The notes beneath the pieces were generated by a model. That model saw nothing but the letters and a program-made list of their open reading frames with translations. It ran no database searches and was not told the origin of the DNA. From NCBI RefSeq assembly GCF_001294205.1, contig NZ_LAQT01000003.1:62001-126000 (forward strand): a DNA stretch of 64,000 nt. Reading direction: 5' to 3'. Source of the stretch: Amantichitinum ursilacus. GTDB taxonomy: Bacteria > Pseudomonadota > Gammaproteobacteria > Burkholderiales > Chitinibacteraceae. Position numbers and translations under genes: made by a program. Positions 17,775 to 27,396 of this stretch are shown here, in pieces (the first letter of the stretch is position 1; the number at the start of each line of letters is the position of its first letter).

Positions 17775-18502
17775 GCGCGCGGATAGCAGGGGCCGGTACC
17801 GCCTATGCGGGCCAGCTCGGTTTCGATCCAGTTTTCGACTTCGCGCGTGATCTCGTCAGCGCTGCGGCCTGCGGTCTGGATGGCCGGCCCGATCGAAACG
17901 GTGATCGTGCCCGGATATTTTTTAAGCGAATTCTTGGGCCAGTATTCGCCCGAGTTCAGCGCCACCGGCACAATCGGCACGCCCAAGCTGATGGCCAGAC
18001 GCGCGCCGCCTTGCTTGTATTGCGCGCGCTTGCCCGGCGCTACCCGCGTGCCTTCCGGAAAGATGCCAATCCAGAAGCCGTCGCGCAGGCGCTCGTGGCC
18101 TTGTTCCATCAGCAAACGTTGCGCTTCGGCGCGGTTGCTGCGGTCAATCGCAATCGGCGAAACCACACGCAGGCCCCAGCCAAAGAACGGAATTTTGAAC
18201 AGTTCACGCTTTAACACATACACCAGCGGCGGAAAAAACTGCGTCAGCGCCATGGTTTCCCAGGCGGACTGGTGTTTGCTCATCAGCATGGCCGGCTGCT
18301 TCAGGATGTTTTCGCGGCCGATGACTTTGTAGTGAAGGCCGCACACCACGCGCAGCAGAAACACCATGATCTTGCACCAGCCGGTCACAAAGCGATAACG
18401 CGGCACGCGCGGAAACGGCAGCGCCATCAGCGACAGAATGGCGTACACCGGCGTGATCAGCACAAAGCCGAGCCAGTAAATCAAAGATCGAAACAGAACC
18501 AT
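17771..18502 (-). CDS. plsC: 1-acyl-sn-glycerol-3-phosphate acyltransferase
   Basis: Makes phosphatidic acid from lysophosphatidic acid at the inner membrane. I start it at ATG 18502 (MVLFRSLIYWLG), eight bases after the gmhB stop, giving 243 residues; a longer frame reaches into gmhB. N-terminal hydrophobic anchor, acyltransferase motif KHQSAWE (the HX4D box has Glu in place of Asp, as in many PlsC homologues of this group), GIFPEGTR box and VPIVPVALNSG. Operon partners are heptose phosphatase and YgjP. Confidence 0.92.
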   Translation of the reverse strand: MVLFRSLIYWLGFVLITPVYAILSLMALPFPRVPRYRFVTGWCKIMVFLLRVVCGLHYKVIGRENILKQPAMLMSKHQSAWETMALTQFFPPLVYVLKRELFKIPFFGWGLRVVSPIAIDRSNRAEAQRLLMEQGHERLRDGFWIGIFPEGTRVAPGKRAQYKQGGARLAISLGVPIVPVALNSGEYWPKNSLKKYPGTITVSIGPAIQTAGRSADEITREVENWIETELARIGGTGPCYPRA

Positions 18503-18509
18503 GGAATCT

Positions 18510-19076
18510 TTACTCAGCGGTAGGGGCGGATCGCATGGGCTCATGCGTCAGCAGATGGCGCGCCACGGCGGCCAGGTTATCAAAAACAAGGGTGCCGGCG
18601 GGCAGATTGCCTGCGGCTTCGGTGCTTTCGCCATTGCCGGTGCGCACCAGCAGCGGATGGCCTCCCGCGGCGGCAATGGCCTGCAGATCGCGCAGGCTGT
18701 CGCCCACCATGATGCAATCGGTGGGCTGCATGTGATAACGGCGGGCGATATCGATAATCATGCCGGGCAACGGCTTGCGACAGTCGCAGCCGTCTTCCGG
18801 ACCGTGCGGACAGAAAAACACCGCATCGATATGGCCGCCCGCTTCGTTGGCCGCCTTGTACATGCGGGTGTGGATACGGTTGAGCATCTGCACATCGTAA
18901 TAACCGCGCGCCACGCCCGACTGGTTGGTGGCGACCACCAGCGACCAGCCTGCGCGCGACAACTCGCCCATCGCTTCCAGACTGCCCGCGATAGGGATCC
19001 ACTCGTCCGGCGACTTGATGTAGTCCGGACTGTCTTCGTTGATGACACCGTCACGATCCAGAATCAGCAGCTTCAT
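18510..19076 (-). CDS. gmhB: D-glycero-beta-D-manno-heptose-1,7-bisphosphate 7-phosphatase
   Basis: HAD phosphatase in ADP-heptose synthesis for the LPS inner core. Motif I DRDGVIN at the N-terminus, motif II TNQSG, zinc-binding CPHGPEDGCDCRKP and motif IV MVGDSLRDLQA are all present. The start is ambiguous among ATG 19076 (MKLLILDRDG, which matches the family), ATG 19085 and GTG 19100; none has a strong SD. It follows glyS, an arrangement common in betaproteobacteria. Confidence 0.93.
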   Translation of the reverse strand: MKLLILDRDGVINEDSPDYIKSPDEWIPIAGSLEAMGELSRAGWSLVVATNQSGVARGYYDVQMLNRIHTRMYKAANEAGGHIDAVFFCPHGPEDGCDCRKPLPGMIIDIARRYHMQPTDCIMVGDSLRDLQAIAAAGGHPLLVRTGNGESTEAAGNLPAGTLVFDNLAAVARHLLTHEPMRSAPTAE

Positions 19077-19105
19077 GTGCGTAGCCATCCAGTCCGGCAC
19101 TGCGT

Positions 19106-21166
19106 TTATTCCGCCAGCAACGACAATTCGGCGACCTGATTCATGATCCCCGCCAGGCCCGACAACAGCGCCAGGCGGTTGCCACGCACGGCCAGATCGT
19201 CAGCCATCACCATCACACCATCAAAGAACGCATCGACCGGCGCTTTGAGCGCGGCCAGTTGCTTCAGCGCGCCGGTAAAGTCCTGGGCGGCCAACGCGGT
19301 TTGCACCGACGGGGCCACACTGACAAACGCGGCGTGCAGTGCTTTTTCCGCGTCTTCCACCAACAGCGCCGGGTTCAGCACGGGGATTTCGCCTTCGACT
19401 TTTTTCAGGATGTTGCGAATCCGCTTGTTGGCGGCGGCCAGTGCGGCAGCTTCCGGCAAGGCGCGGAAGGTGGCGACGGCGTCCAGCCGCTTGGACACAT
19501 CATCAAAGCGCTGCAGACGTAACGCCAGCACCGCTTCGATATCGGCCGCCGGGTATTCGGCCTGCAGATAGTTCTTTAGCCGCTCTTGCATAAAGTCCGC
19601 CACGCCTGCGGCCACGTTGTCCGACACCACGCCTTGCGGGAAGGTGGCGGCGGTGGCGCTCAGCAGGGCGTTCAGGTCCAGCGGTAGTTGCAGCAACATG
19701 CGCAGCACGCCCAGCGCGGCGCGGCGCAGTGCGAACGGATCTTTGTCGCCGGTTGGGGTCAGGCCGATGCCGTAGATGCCGACAATGGCTTCCAGCTTGT
19801 CAGCCAGCGAAACCGCCTGCGCCACCGGGCCTTGCGGCAGCGTGTCGCCGGCAAAACGCGGGTGGTAATGGCCTTCGATGGCCTGCGCCACCACTTCGTT
19901 TTCGCCGTCGTGGCGGGCGTAGTACATGCCCATAATGCCTTGCAGCTCAGGGAATTCGCCGACCATATCGCTGACCAGATCGGCCTTGGCCAGGTACGCG
20001 GCGCGCTCGGCCAGCGCACGATCCGCGCCCAGCGAAGCGGCAATTTCACCGGCCAGTTTGACCAGACGCTCGATGCGTTCGAACAGGCTGCCGATCTTGT
20101 TGTGATAAACCACATTGGTCAGCTTGCCGACGCGTGTTTCCAGCTTGCTTTTCTGGTCTTGCTCAAAGAAGAACTGGGCATCGGACAAGCGCGCCCGCAA
20201 TACGCGTTCGTTGCCGTGGATGATGTGCGACGGGTCGCTGGTTTCCAGGTTGGAAACCACCAGGAATCTGGGCAGCAGCTTGCCGTTGCTATCCAGCAGC
20301 GGAAAGTACTTTTGATGCTGTTGCATCGACAGGATCAGACATTCCTGCGGCACTTTCAGAAAGTCGGGGCTGAATTCGCCGGTGTACACCACGGGCCATT
20401 CCACCAGTGCGGTGACTTCATCCAGCAGGCCACCCGAAGGCGCAATGGTGGCGTTGACGGCTTGTGCCGCCGTGGTCAGGCGGTCTTCGATCAGATTGCG
20501 GCGCGCGGTGAAATTGGCGACCACGCAACCGGCTTCGTACAGGGCGCGCGCGTATTCATCGGCGTGGGCCAGTTCGATCGGGCCTTTGCTCAGAAAGCGG
20601 TGGCCTTGTGTAACGCGGCCGGATTTGAGATGCAGTGCATGCGCCGGGATCACGTCCGCGCCATGCATGGCCAGCAGGCCGTGGATCGGGCGAATGAACG
20701 CGCCGTCGCGGTCGCCCCATCGCATCATGCGCGGCGCGGGCAGCTTTTTAAGCGCTAGTTCAATCAATCCGGCCAGCACGGCGGCCAGTTCTTCCCCGGC
20801 TTTGGTGCTGCGAAACACAAAAATGTCTTGCTTGCCGTCGTGGGTTTTTTCCAGTTGCTCGGGCGTTACGCCGCAAGAGCGGGCAAAACCGGCCAGTGCG
20901 GGCGTTGGTTGGCCATCCTTGAAACCGGCAGCGACAGCCGGGCCTTTCTTTTCGATCTGCTGATCGGGCTGCACGCGCACCACGTCCGGAATCGACACGG
21001 CCAGGCGGCGCGGGCTGGCAAAGGTAAAGTATTCGACGCTCTTGTCGACGAAGCCCAGCCTGGCCAGTTCATCAAACAACGTTTGTGCAAAGCTGGCGCC
21101 CAGCTTAGGCAGCGCCTTCGGCGGCAGTTCTTCGGTAAACAGTTCAATCAACAGGGTTTGCGACAT
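19106..21166 (-). CDS. glyS: Glycyl-tRNA synthetase, beta subunit
   Basis: 686-residue beta subunit of the alpha2beta2 bacterial GlyRS; it carries the tRNA-binding and anticodon-recognition domains. The N-terminus LLIELFTEELPPKALPKLG, the HD-like region (AAYLAKADLVSDMVGEFPELQGIMGMYYA) and a C-terminal DALR-type helical domain are characteristic. glyQ lies upstream with one small lipoprotein gene between, so the two subunits are probably co-transcribed. Confidence 0.97.
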   Translation of the reverse strand: MSQTLLIELFTEELPPKALPKLGASFAQTLFDELARLGFVDKSVEYFTFASPRRLAVSIPDVVRVQPDQQIEKKGPAVAAGFKDGQPTPALAGFARSCGVTPEQLEKTHDGKQDIFVFRSTKAGEELAAVLAGLIELALKKLPAPRMMRWGDRDGAFIRPIHGLLAMHGADVIPAHALHLKSGRVTQGHRFLSKGPIELAHADEYARALYEAGCVVANFTARRNLIEDRLTTAAQAVNATIAPSGGLLDEVTALVEWPVVYTGEFSPDFLKVPQECLILSMQQHQKYFPLLDSNGKLLPRFLVVSNLETSDPSHIIHGNERVLRARLSDAQFFFEQDQKSKLETRVGKLTNVVYHNKIGSLFERIERLVKLAGEIAASLGADRALAERAAYLAKADLVSDMVGEFPELQGIMGMYYARHDGENEVVAQAIEGHYHPRFAGDTLPQGPVAQAVSLADKLEAIVGIYGIGLTPTGDKDPFALRRAALGVLRMLLQLPLDLNALLSATAATFPQGVVSDNVAAGVADFMQERLKNYLQAEYPAADIEAVLALRLQRFDDVSKRLDAVATFRALPEAAALAAANKRIRNILKKVEGEIPVLNPALLVEDAEKALHAAFVSVAPSVQTALAAQDFTGALKQLAALKAPVDAFFDGVMVMADDLAVRGNRLALLSGLAGIMNQVAELSLLAE

Positions 21167-21210
21167 CGTTTTTTACTCGTGATGGGTTCATCTGGGCGCA
21201 GCGTGCGCCT

Positions 21211-21711
21211 TCAGCTTTTGCCAGACTCTTGTGCTTGTTTGGCCTCTTTGTCGGCCATGATCTTGCAGACCTGGCGCACAAAATCGGCGCCATAGGTGTC
21301 GGGGCTGGGCGTTTCAAATTCCCATTGATAGCCGGGGACGTCATAACGGGCGACCTGCACGTCTTCTTCGTCGCGCATTTCCACCGCCGTGCCGGCCATA
21401 CGCCCGCTGGGGCAGTGGATGGCCTGGCGCATGTATTTTTTGCGGTACTTGCCTTTGGAGACGCCATCAATCTGGTCTTGCTTGAAGTGCTGCAGCATCC
21501 AGACATAGGTGTATTCGTCATCCGCATCGCGCACGTTGTGCGTAATCGAATCGATATCGGCCAGTACTTCAAAATCCGGCATGTCGCCATAGCTGCGCCA
21601 TTGCGCGTCTTTGGGCACCGGATCGGGCCCGCGCGTGCCGTCGTCGTATTTGCCGCACGCGCCCAGACACAGCGCGGCGGTCAATATCAGCGTCAGGCGC
21701 AGCCGGCTCAT
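21211..21711 (-). CDS. Lipoprotein similar to surface-adhesin-E-like proteins
   Basis: 166 residues from ATG 21711 (MSRLRLTLILTAALCLGACG), with lipobox LGAC. A start at 21735 lies inside glyQ and is less likely. The body has an Asp-Ser-Ile strand (DIDSITHNV), a YVWMLQHF strand and a conserved-looking cysteine (AIHCPSG) followed by WEFETPSPDT and a second cysteine near the end, a layout like the surface-adhesin-E-like family of small exported proteins. Sitting between glyQ and glyS implies shared transcription, not shared function. Family call is tentative. Confidence 0.7.
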   Translation of the reverse strand: MSRLRLTLILTAALCLGACGKYDDGTRGPDPVPKDAQWRSYGDMPDFEVLADIDSITHNVRDADDEYTYVWMLQHFKQDQIDGVSKGKYRKKYMRQAIHCPSGRMAGTAVEMRDEEDVQVARYDVPGYQWEFETPSPDTYGADFVRQVCKIMADKEAKQAQESGKS

Positions 21712-21716
21712 CGGGC

Positions 21717-22610
21717 TTAGTCCTGGGTCCGGCACATCGGAAAGCCGAGTGCCTCGCGCGAATCGTAATAAGCCTGCGCCACCATGCGCGCCAGCGTGCG
21801 GATGCGGCCGATGTATGCGGCGCGTTCGGTCACCGAGATGGCGCCACGCGCATCCAGCAGGTTGAAGGTGTGGGCCGACTTCAGAATCATTTCGTAGCCT
21901 GGCAACGGCAAGCCCGCTTCGATCAGCTTGCGCGCTTCGCCTTCAAAGCTGTTGAACAGGCTCAGCAGCAACTCGACGTTGGAATGCTCGAAGTTGTAGG
22001 TGGACTGCTCGACTTCGTTTTGATGGTAGATATCGCCGTAGGTGACTTTCTGGCCGTTGGGGAATTGCGTCCAGACCAGGTCGTAGACGTTTTCCACGCC
22101 TTGCAGATACATCGCCAGACGCTCAGTGCCGTAGGTGATTTCGCCCAGCACCGGCTTGCAATCGAGGCCGCCGACTTGCTGGAAATAAGTGAACTGCGTG
22201 ACTTCCATGCCGTTAAGCCACACTTCCCAACCCATACCCCACGCGCCCAGCGTCGGGTTTTCCCAGTCGTCTTCCACAAAGCGGATGTCGTGCACGGTGG
22301 GATCAATGCCGAGTTCTTTCAGCGAGCCCAGGTACAGTTCGAGGATGTTGTCGGGGTTGGGTTTAAGCACCACCTGGAATTGATAGTAGTGCTGCAGCCG
22401 GTTGGGGTTTTCGCCATAACGGCCGTCTTTGGGGCGGCGCGACGGCTGCACATATGCGGCGTTCCATGGTTCCGGGCCGATCGAGCGCAGAAAGGTGGCG
22501 GTATGCGAAGTACCCGCGCCCATTTCCATATCGTAGGGTTGCAGCAGCGCGCAGCCCTGTTGGCCCCAATAGTTTTGCAGCTTGAGCAGTATTTCCTGGA
22601 AGGTCAGCAT
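21717..22610 (-). CDS. glyQ: Glycyl-tRNA synthetase, alpha subunit
   Basis: 297-residue catalytic subunit of alpha2beta2 GlyRS. Start ATG 22610 ([15 protein letters not shown]) matches the family; the frame extends 70 codons further upstream without a plausible start. Class II motif 2 region [19 protein letters not shown], and [21 protein letters not shown], are nearly invariant in GlyQ. It heads the unit glyQ-lipoprotein-glyS-gmhB-plsC-ygjP. The 258 bases between this start and the next plus-strand gene hold no other gene. Confidence 0.97.
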   Translation of the reverse strand: MLTFQEILLKLQNYWGQQGCALLQPYDMEMGAGTSHTATFLRSIGPEPWNAAYVQPSRRPKDGRYGENPNRLQHYYQFQVVLKPNPDNILELYLGSLKELGIDPTVHDIRFVEDDWENPTLGAWGMGWEVWLNGMEVTQFTYFQQVGGLDCKPVLGEITYGTERLAMYLQGVENVYDLVWTQFPNGQKVTYGDIYHQNEVEQSTYNFEHSNVELLLSLFNSFEGEARKLIEAGLPLPGYEMILKSAHTFNLLDARGAISVTERAAYIGRIRTLARMVAQAYYDSREALGFPMCRTQD

Positions 22611-22868
22611 TGCGTATTTCCCGGCAGCGGGCTTGGTATTAAACCGCAGGATTCTACTGGTAAATGAGGGATTTGGGCGAGCGGGCAGGCCGACTGGCGT
22701 GGGCCATGCGGACAAAGCGGGATGGCGGCCGTTTGCGAGGCGGTTTTTGCCAGGCGTGGAGCCATCGGCTTGTGGCGCTTTACCCACGCGCGCGCCCCCC
22801 GCGCTGAAAGCACGAGCCAAACCGTGTCAGAATTCCCGGCTTGTCGTCATAAAACGCGGGAGTTGCGC

Positions 22869-23486
22869 ATGTTCTGGTTTTTGAATCACGGTTCGCCCAT
22901 GCAGGCTTTGCTGCGCTTTCTGCTGACCGTGTTGGCGCTGGTGCTTGCCGCGTGCGGCATCGTGGCGCCCGCGGTGTTGACGTTGGTGCACTTTGTGATT
23001 TTTCCGGCGTGGTTATCCACCGCCACGCAAAAACAGGAAAAAGCCTGGGAAGCGCATGTCGTGCGGCAGCGGATTAATCTCACCGTTTACATCGGCGTGC
23101 CGGTGGCCGACACCCAGAGTGCGATGTGGAACGTGTATTACCGCAGCGAAGCGCAGTTGCTGGAACAACTGCGGCGCTTTGCCAGGGTCAAGTTGGGTTT
23201 GACCACTGCGGTGCTGCTGCTGGCGTTGTGGGGTGTGGCGCAAACGGATTTTGGCGAGCTGGGTGTTAACTGGCATGGCTTATATCTGATTGCCGCCGTG
23301 GCGGCGGTACTGTGGGTGGCCGCGCAAATGCGCCGCCTGTTGCATGTGCTGGCCGGGATTCAGACCGGGCGCGTGGCGATTGATCGGTTGTCCGCGGAAG
23401 GGGTGCCTTTTGTGGGGGCCTATACCGAGGGCAGGGTGGGCGGTGAGGTGCGGGTGCGACCATATTTGCAGTTGATTATGGGGTGA
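22869..23486 (+). CDS. Hypothetical inner-membrane protein
   Basis: 205 residues from ATG 22869, chosen for GGGAG eight bases upstream. Hydrophobic segments lie near residues 12-45, 115-135 and 140-160, and the C-terminal 40 residues are soluble. A periplasmic or cytoplasmic loop near residues 50-110 is rich in charged residues and begins TATQKQEKAWEAHVVRQR. I do not recognise the family. It is monocistronic: a 258-base gap precedes it and a 534-base gap follows. Confidence 0.7.
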   Translation: MFWFLNHGSPMQALLRFLLTVLALVLAACGIVAPAVLTLVHFVIFPAWLSTATQKQEKAWEAHVVRQRINLTVYIGVPVADTQSAMWNVYYRSEAQLLEQLRRFARVKLGLTTAVLLLALWGVAQTDFGELGVNWHGLYLIAAVAAVLWVAAQMRRLLHVLAGIQTGRVAIDRLSAEGVPFVGAYTEGRVGGEVRVRPYLQLIMG

Positions 23487-24020
23487 AGGATTAGCGCGGG
23501 GGCGGGTGTTTGTCCGGCCTGGGCCAGACCTGAACGCTTTAACCGCTTGGGCTTGCGGCGGGTTCCTGGCCTTGGCGAGCCCGATGGTGCGTCACTGTCT
23601 GCGCCTCGCTGTATGGACCGGACAGGGGTGCGGTCTGAACACTTCGCCACAGAAACTAACCCGTAGAAAGGCGACCTGCCGCGCGATAAGGCTGCGCAGA
23701 AGGGGTTGCTTTCATCGCCGCAACTCACCGTCGGCATATCGGGTTTGTAGCTGCCGTTCTGCGGATGCGGCGCTCAGTCGCGATCGCTGCGCTGTCTCTT
23801 GCCGTCACGCTCAGCAGAGCGTGCTGGTTTGCCGGTGGCGTTGCCAGGTTGCTGCGTAACGGCGGGCAGGCGTGGATGCGGTGGGGTAGCAACTTTTTCA
23901 GGCGTTGAATGTTCTGAAAAAGAGTTACGTGCTGCTGGTTGTGGCCGGCAATCGCTTACCCTATGCTTGCCGCAGCGTTCCAGATCTTGCCGCCCCGCCT
24001 TCAAAACCAAGCCTTTCCCG
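23487..24020. other. 534-base intergenic region upstream of the lytic transglycosylase
   Basis: No frame here looks coding: the translations are Arg/Cys-rich and have no SD. The only structure I see is an inverted repeat, AACTTTTTCAG at 23891-23901 and CTGAAAAAGAGTT at 23914-23926, which could form a hairpin with a 12-base loop about 95 bases before the slt start. It is not followed by a T-run on the plus strand, so it does not look like a simple terminator. Confidence 0.5.
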
Positions 24021-26006
24021 ATGAAACAACTGAAACAACTGTCCCTGTTCGCCCTGCTTGCTCTTTCCGCCGCCACTGCTCATGCGCGCATCGATCTGAC
24101 TGCATTGCGTGATGCCGCGCGCAGTCGTGATGTGGTCGCCATTCAGCGCATGGCCGATGACGCGCGGGGTGAGCCGCTGGAGATGTATCCGCGCTATTAC
24201 CTGATCAGCACGCAGATCACGCAAATCTCGCCTGATGACGTCAATGCGTTTTTTGAGCGCTTTGATGGCTCGCCATTGGCGGATCGTTTGCGCCAGGAAT
24301 GGTTGCGCGAGCTGGGCAAGCGTCAGGACTGGGCGCGTTATCTGCCGGAATACGCCAAGGTGGATGGGCCGTCGGTGGAGCTGCAATGCCTGGCTGCGCA
24401 AGCGCAAATGGCCACCAGCGGCAATGCCAATCTGCGCGCGTTGCGCAGCGCCTGGTTTACCGACAAGGGCCAGGCCGACAGTTGCGCACCCGTGTTTGAG
24501 GCGATGTTCAACGCCGGGGTGCTTAATCAGGATGATGCCTGGGCGCGGATCCGGCTGGCGCTGGCGGCCAATCGGCCTGCCTTTGCCACGCAACTGGCGC
24601 CGCGCGTGGGGTTTCCGGCGGAGCTGACCGGGCGCAATCTGGGACTGGCGGCCAATCAGCCGGCCAAGGTACTACCCAAACTAAGCATGTCCAGCCGCGC
24701 CGGGCGCGAAGTGGCCTTGTTTATCGTTAACCGTACCGCGCGCAGCGATCCCGATCGCGCCGCTGCTTTGTTGAGCGAACTGAATGGTCTGCCCGCCGCC
24801 GACGCGCGTTATGGCTGGCAGCAAATCGCCGGCATTGCCGCGCGCAAGCAACATCCGCAAGCCAGCGCCTGGTATGCCAGGGGTGGCCAGGACGGGCTGG
24901 ATGCCAATGGCCGCTCGTGGTCTGTGCGTGCCGCCTTGCGCGCAGATGATGTGCGCACCGTGCTGGATCGCATCAACGCCATGCCGCCCGAACAAGCCGA
25001 TGACAGCGCGTGGGTGTACTGGAAGGCCGAGGCGCTCAAGCGGCTTAACCGTCCGACCGAAGCCGCGCCCTTGTTGGCAAAACTGAGCGCGGGCGATGAT
25101 TTTTATGCCTTGCTGGCGCGCGAGGAAACCGGCCCCACGCTGGAAGCCGACCCCGCGCCGTATCGCCCCACTGAAGACGACGTGCGTACCGTCAACGACC
25201 GCGCGGGCGTTCAGCGCGCGTTGGCCTTGTTTGAGCAGAACTGGCGGCTGGAAGGCATCCGCGAATGGAATGCCGCGATGCGTCCGCTCACGCCGCAGCA
25301 ACTGGTGGCTGCGGCCACGCTGGCGGATCGCAAGCGTTTATACGATCGCTCCATCTATGCGGCGGAACGCGCCAAGGCCTGGTCGCCGCTAGGCCTTAAA
25401 TACCCGACGCCGTATCGCAGCGCGGTGGAACGCGAAGCACGCCAGCAAGGGCTGGACCCGGCGTGGGTCTATGGTCTGATCCGCCAGGAAAGCCGCTTTG
25501 TGGCCGATATCCGCTCGCCGGTGGGCGCTACCGGGCTGATGCAATTGATGCCGTCCACCGCCCAGTGGGTAGCACGCAAGAATGGCCAGAAAAAACTGGA
25601 TGTCTCCACGCTGACGGACGCCGATACCAATGTGGCGATGGGCGCGTTTTACTTGCGCTACATCACCGACCGTCTGAGCGGCCAGGCCATTCTGGCGACT
25701 GCGGGCTATAACGCCGGGCCAGGTCGGGCCAAGGCCTGGCAAGAAGATCGCGCGCTTGATCCGGTTATCTATATTGAAACCATTCCGTTTGATGAAACGC
25801 GCGATTACGTGAAAAAGGTGATGACCAACGCGCAGTATTACGGCGCCACCTTTGGCGAGCAGACGCCGTTTCATCAGCGGTTACAGCCGGTGCCGTCGAA
25901 AAACGCCGCCCCGCCGGTCAGCGCCGATGTGCCTGCCGCCGATGCCGCCACCGATAACGGGGCGGACCAACCGGCCAGCGCCGCGGAGCCCGCCGCTAAC
26001 CAGTGA
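24021..26006 (+). CDS. slt: Soluble lytic murein transglycosylase (Slt70 type)
   Basis: 661 residues including a signal peptide (LFALLALSAATAHA, cleavage near residue 22). The large alpha-helical superhelix typical of Slt70 occupies residues 25-450 and the GH23 catalytic domain the end: catalytic Glu in YGLIRQESRF, then SPVGATGLMQLMPSTA, ATAGYNAGPGR and IPFDETRDYVKKVM. It cleaves the MurNAc-GlcNAc bond with 1,6-anhydro product in the periplasm. The C-terminal 40 residues are Ala/Pro-rich. No SD is visible just before the ATG, so translation initiation may be weak or the start may differ. Confidence 0.94.
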   Translation: MKQLKQLSLFALLALSAATAHARIDLTALRDAARSRDVVAIQRMADDARGEPLEMYPRYYLISTQITQISPDDVNAFFERFDGSPLADRLRQEWLRELGKRQDWARYLPEYAKVDGPSVELQCLAAQAQMATSGNANLRALRSAWFTDKGQADSCAPVFEAMFNAGVLNQDDAWARIRLALAANRPAFATQLAPRVGFPAELTGRNLGLAANQPAKVLPKLSMSSRAGREVALFIVNRTARSDPDRAAALLSELNGLPAADARYGWQQIAGIAARKQHPQASAWYARGGQDGLDANGRSWSVRAALRADDVRTVLDRINAMPPEQADDSAWVYWKAEALKRLNRPTEAAPLLAKLSAGDDFYALLAREETGPTLEADPAPYRPTEDDVRTVNDRAGVQRALALFEQNWRLEGIREWNAAMRPLTPQQLVAAATLADRKRLYDRSIYAAERAKAWSPLGLKYPTPYRSAVEREARQQGLDPAWVYGLIRQESRFVADIRSPVGATGLMQLMPSTAQWVARKNGQKKLDVSTLTDADTNVAMGAFYLRYITDRLSGQAILATAGYNAGPGRAKAWQEDRALDPVIYIETIPFDETRDYVKKVMTNAQYYGATFGEQTPFHQRLQPVPSKNAAPPVSADVPAADAATDNGADQPASAAEPAANQ

Positions 26007-26055
26007 TGATCAGCCGTGCCGCCAGCGCGGCTGGCAATGAGGTCAGAAGCGCATC

Positions 26056-27024
26056 ATGAGTGCATCCAGTCAGCGTTTGCCGGTGTTGATGCTGGGCGGC
26101 AGTGGCTTTGTCGGCACGTATCTGGCCGCGCAATTGTGCCGCGCCGGTTTCCGGGTGATTGTGCCCACGCGCGATCGCGAACGTATGCGCGGCCGCTTGC
26201 TAACGCTGCCCAATGTGACGCTGGTGCAGGCGGATATCCATGATCGCAGCGTGTTGCCGCAACTGGTGCTGGGCTGCAGCGCGGTCATTAATCTGGTGGG
26301 CATATTGCAAGGCACGCCGCGCGCCTTTGCACGCAACCATTACGAATTGACTTGTGATGTGCTCGAAGCCTGCCGCGCCACGGGCGTTACGCGCTATCTG
26401 CATATGAGCGCCTTGGGCGCCAGCGCGGACGGGCCCTCGCACTATCTGCGCAGCAAAGGCCAGGCCGAAGACACGGTGCGCGCCAGCCACGAACAATGGA
26501 CCATCTTCCGGCCCTCGGTCATCTTTGGTGAGGGCGACAGTTTTCTGACCTTGTTTGCCGCATTGCAAAAGCGTTTTCCGGTGATGCCGCTGGCGCGGGC
26601 CGATGCGCAGTTCCAGCCCGTCTGGGTAAAGGATGTGGCGGCGGCGTTTGTGCAAGCGCTGCTGGACCCGGCCTATATCGGCAAAACCATCGATCTGGCG
26701 GGCCCGCGGGTTTATACATTGAGCGACATCGTGCGCTATGTGGGCGTTATCAGCGGCAATCCGCGCCCGGTGTGGGCCTTGCCGGACTGGGCAGGGCGTT
26801 TGCAGGCCACCGTGTTGGGCCTGCTGCCCAACGCGCCGATGAGCATCGACAACTTTGACTCGATGAGCGTGGCCAACACCAGCACGCAACCTTTTCCGCC
26901 CATTGCCGGTCAACCGCCCTCCGCGCTGGAGGCGATTGCGCCCGCTTATTTGTCCGTGGCGGCCACGCGCGGACGCTTTGCGGGCCATCGCGCGCGCGCC
27001 CGACGCGGCAACTTGTCGCCGTAA
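26056..27024 (+). CDS. NDUFA9-like NAD(P)-binding SDR protein
   Basis: 322 residues of the atypical extended SDR group related to complex-I subunit NDUFA9. Nucleotide-binding motif MLGGSGFVGTYLAAQL near residues 12-28, followed by INLVGIL and YLHMSALGAS, then YLRSKGQAEDTV in place of the classical YxxxK pair, and WTIFRPSVIFGEGD. These proteins bind NADPH and are linked to respiratory or quinone metabolism; the substrate is not known. The C-terminal tail is Arg-rich. Confidence 0.85.
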   Translation: MSASSQRLPVLMLGGSGFVGTYLAAQLCRAGFRVIVPTRDRERMRGRLLTLPNVTLVQADIHDRSVLPQLVLGCSAVINLVGILQGTPRAFARNHYELTCDVLEACRATGVTRYLHMSALGASADGPSHYLRSKGQAEDTVRASHEQWTIFRPSVIFGEGDSFLTLFAALQKRFPVMPLARADAQFQPVWVKDVAAAFVQALLDPAYIGKTIDLAGPRVYTLSDIVRYVGVISGNPRPVWALPDWAGRLQATVLGLLPNAPMSIDNFDSMSVANTSTQPFPPIAGQPPSALEAIAPAYLSVAATRGRFAGHRARARRGNLSP

Positions 27025-27100
27025 CAGCGCAAGCGCACTATCGCGGTTGGCCGCCGTTCAGCTTTCTTTTTTTCACACAGCTTTACTGGAGTGTCAGGTC

Positions 27101-27355
27101 ATGTCACAAATTCTGCTTGGTAATATCCCGCCCGAGGCGTCCATTGACGATATCCGCGCGCTGTTGCAAGACCTGGGCGTGCCCGGTCTCGGTGAAATCA
27201 CCCTGGCCGAAGGCCTGAGCGACCGCCTTGCCGCGCTGATTACGCTGGATCTGGGCGATACCGAAGCGGGCGCCGTGTCGCAGCAGCTCAATGGCCATTT
27301 GTGGCGCGAACGTATGCTGAGCTGCGCCCATACCAATCTGGGCTGGGGCCAATAA
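27101..27355 (+). CDS. Small RRM-like protein
   Basis: 84 residues from ATG 27101 (SD TGGAG at 27086-27090). The opening ILLGNIPPEASIDDIRALLQDLG has the strand-loop-helix shape of RNP2 in an RNA-recognition motif, and LAALITLDLGDTEAGAVSQQLNG resembles the RNP1 strand and second helix, though the aromatic RNP1 residues are absent. It could be an RNA-binding or simply ferredoxin-like fold protein. No clear partner in the neighbourhood. Confidence 0.7.
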   Translation: MSQILLGNIPPEASIDDIRALLQDLGVPGLGEITLAEGLSDRLAALITLDLGDTEAGAVSQQLNGHLWRERMLSCAHTNLGWGQ

Positions 27356-27396
27356 GCCGCTTGCTGATTTTTTAACGACTCGCCCGGGACACTCCG

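Noticed and set aside
23506-23859. 117-codon plus-strand frame before slt
   Set aside because: Cys/Arg-rich translation, no SD, typical of non-coding GC-rich sequence.
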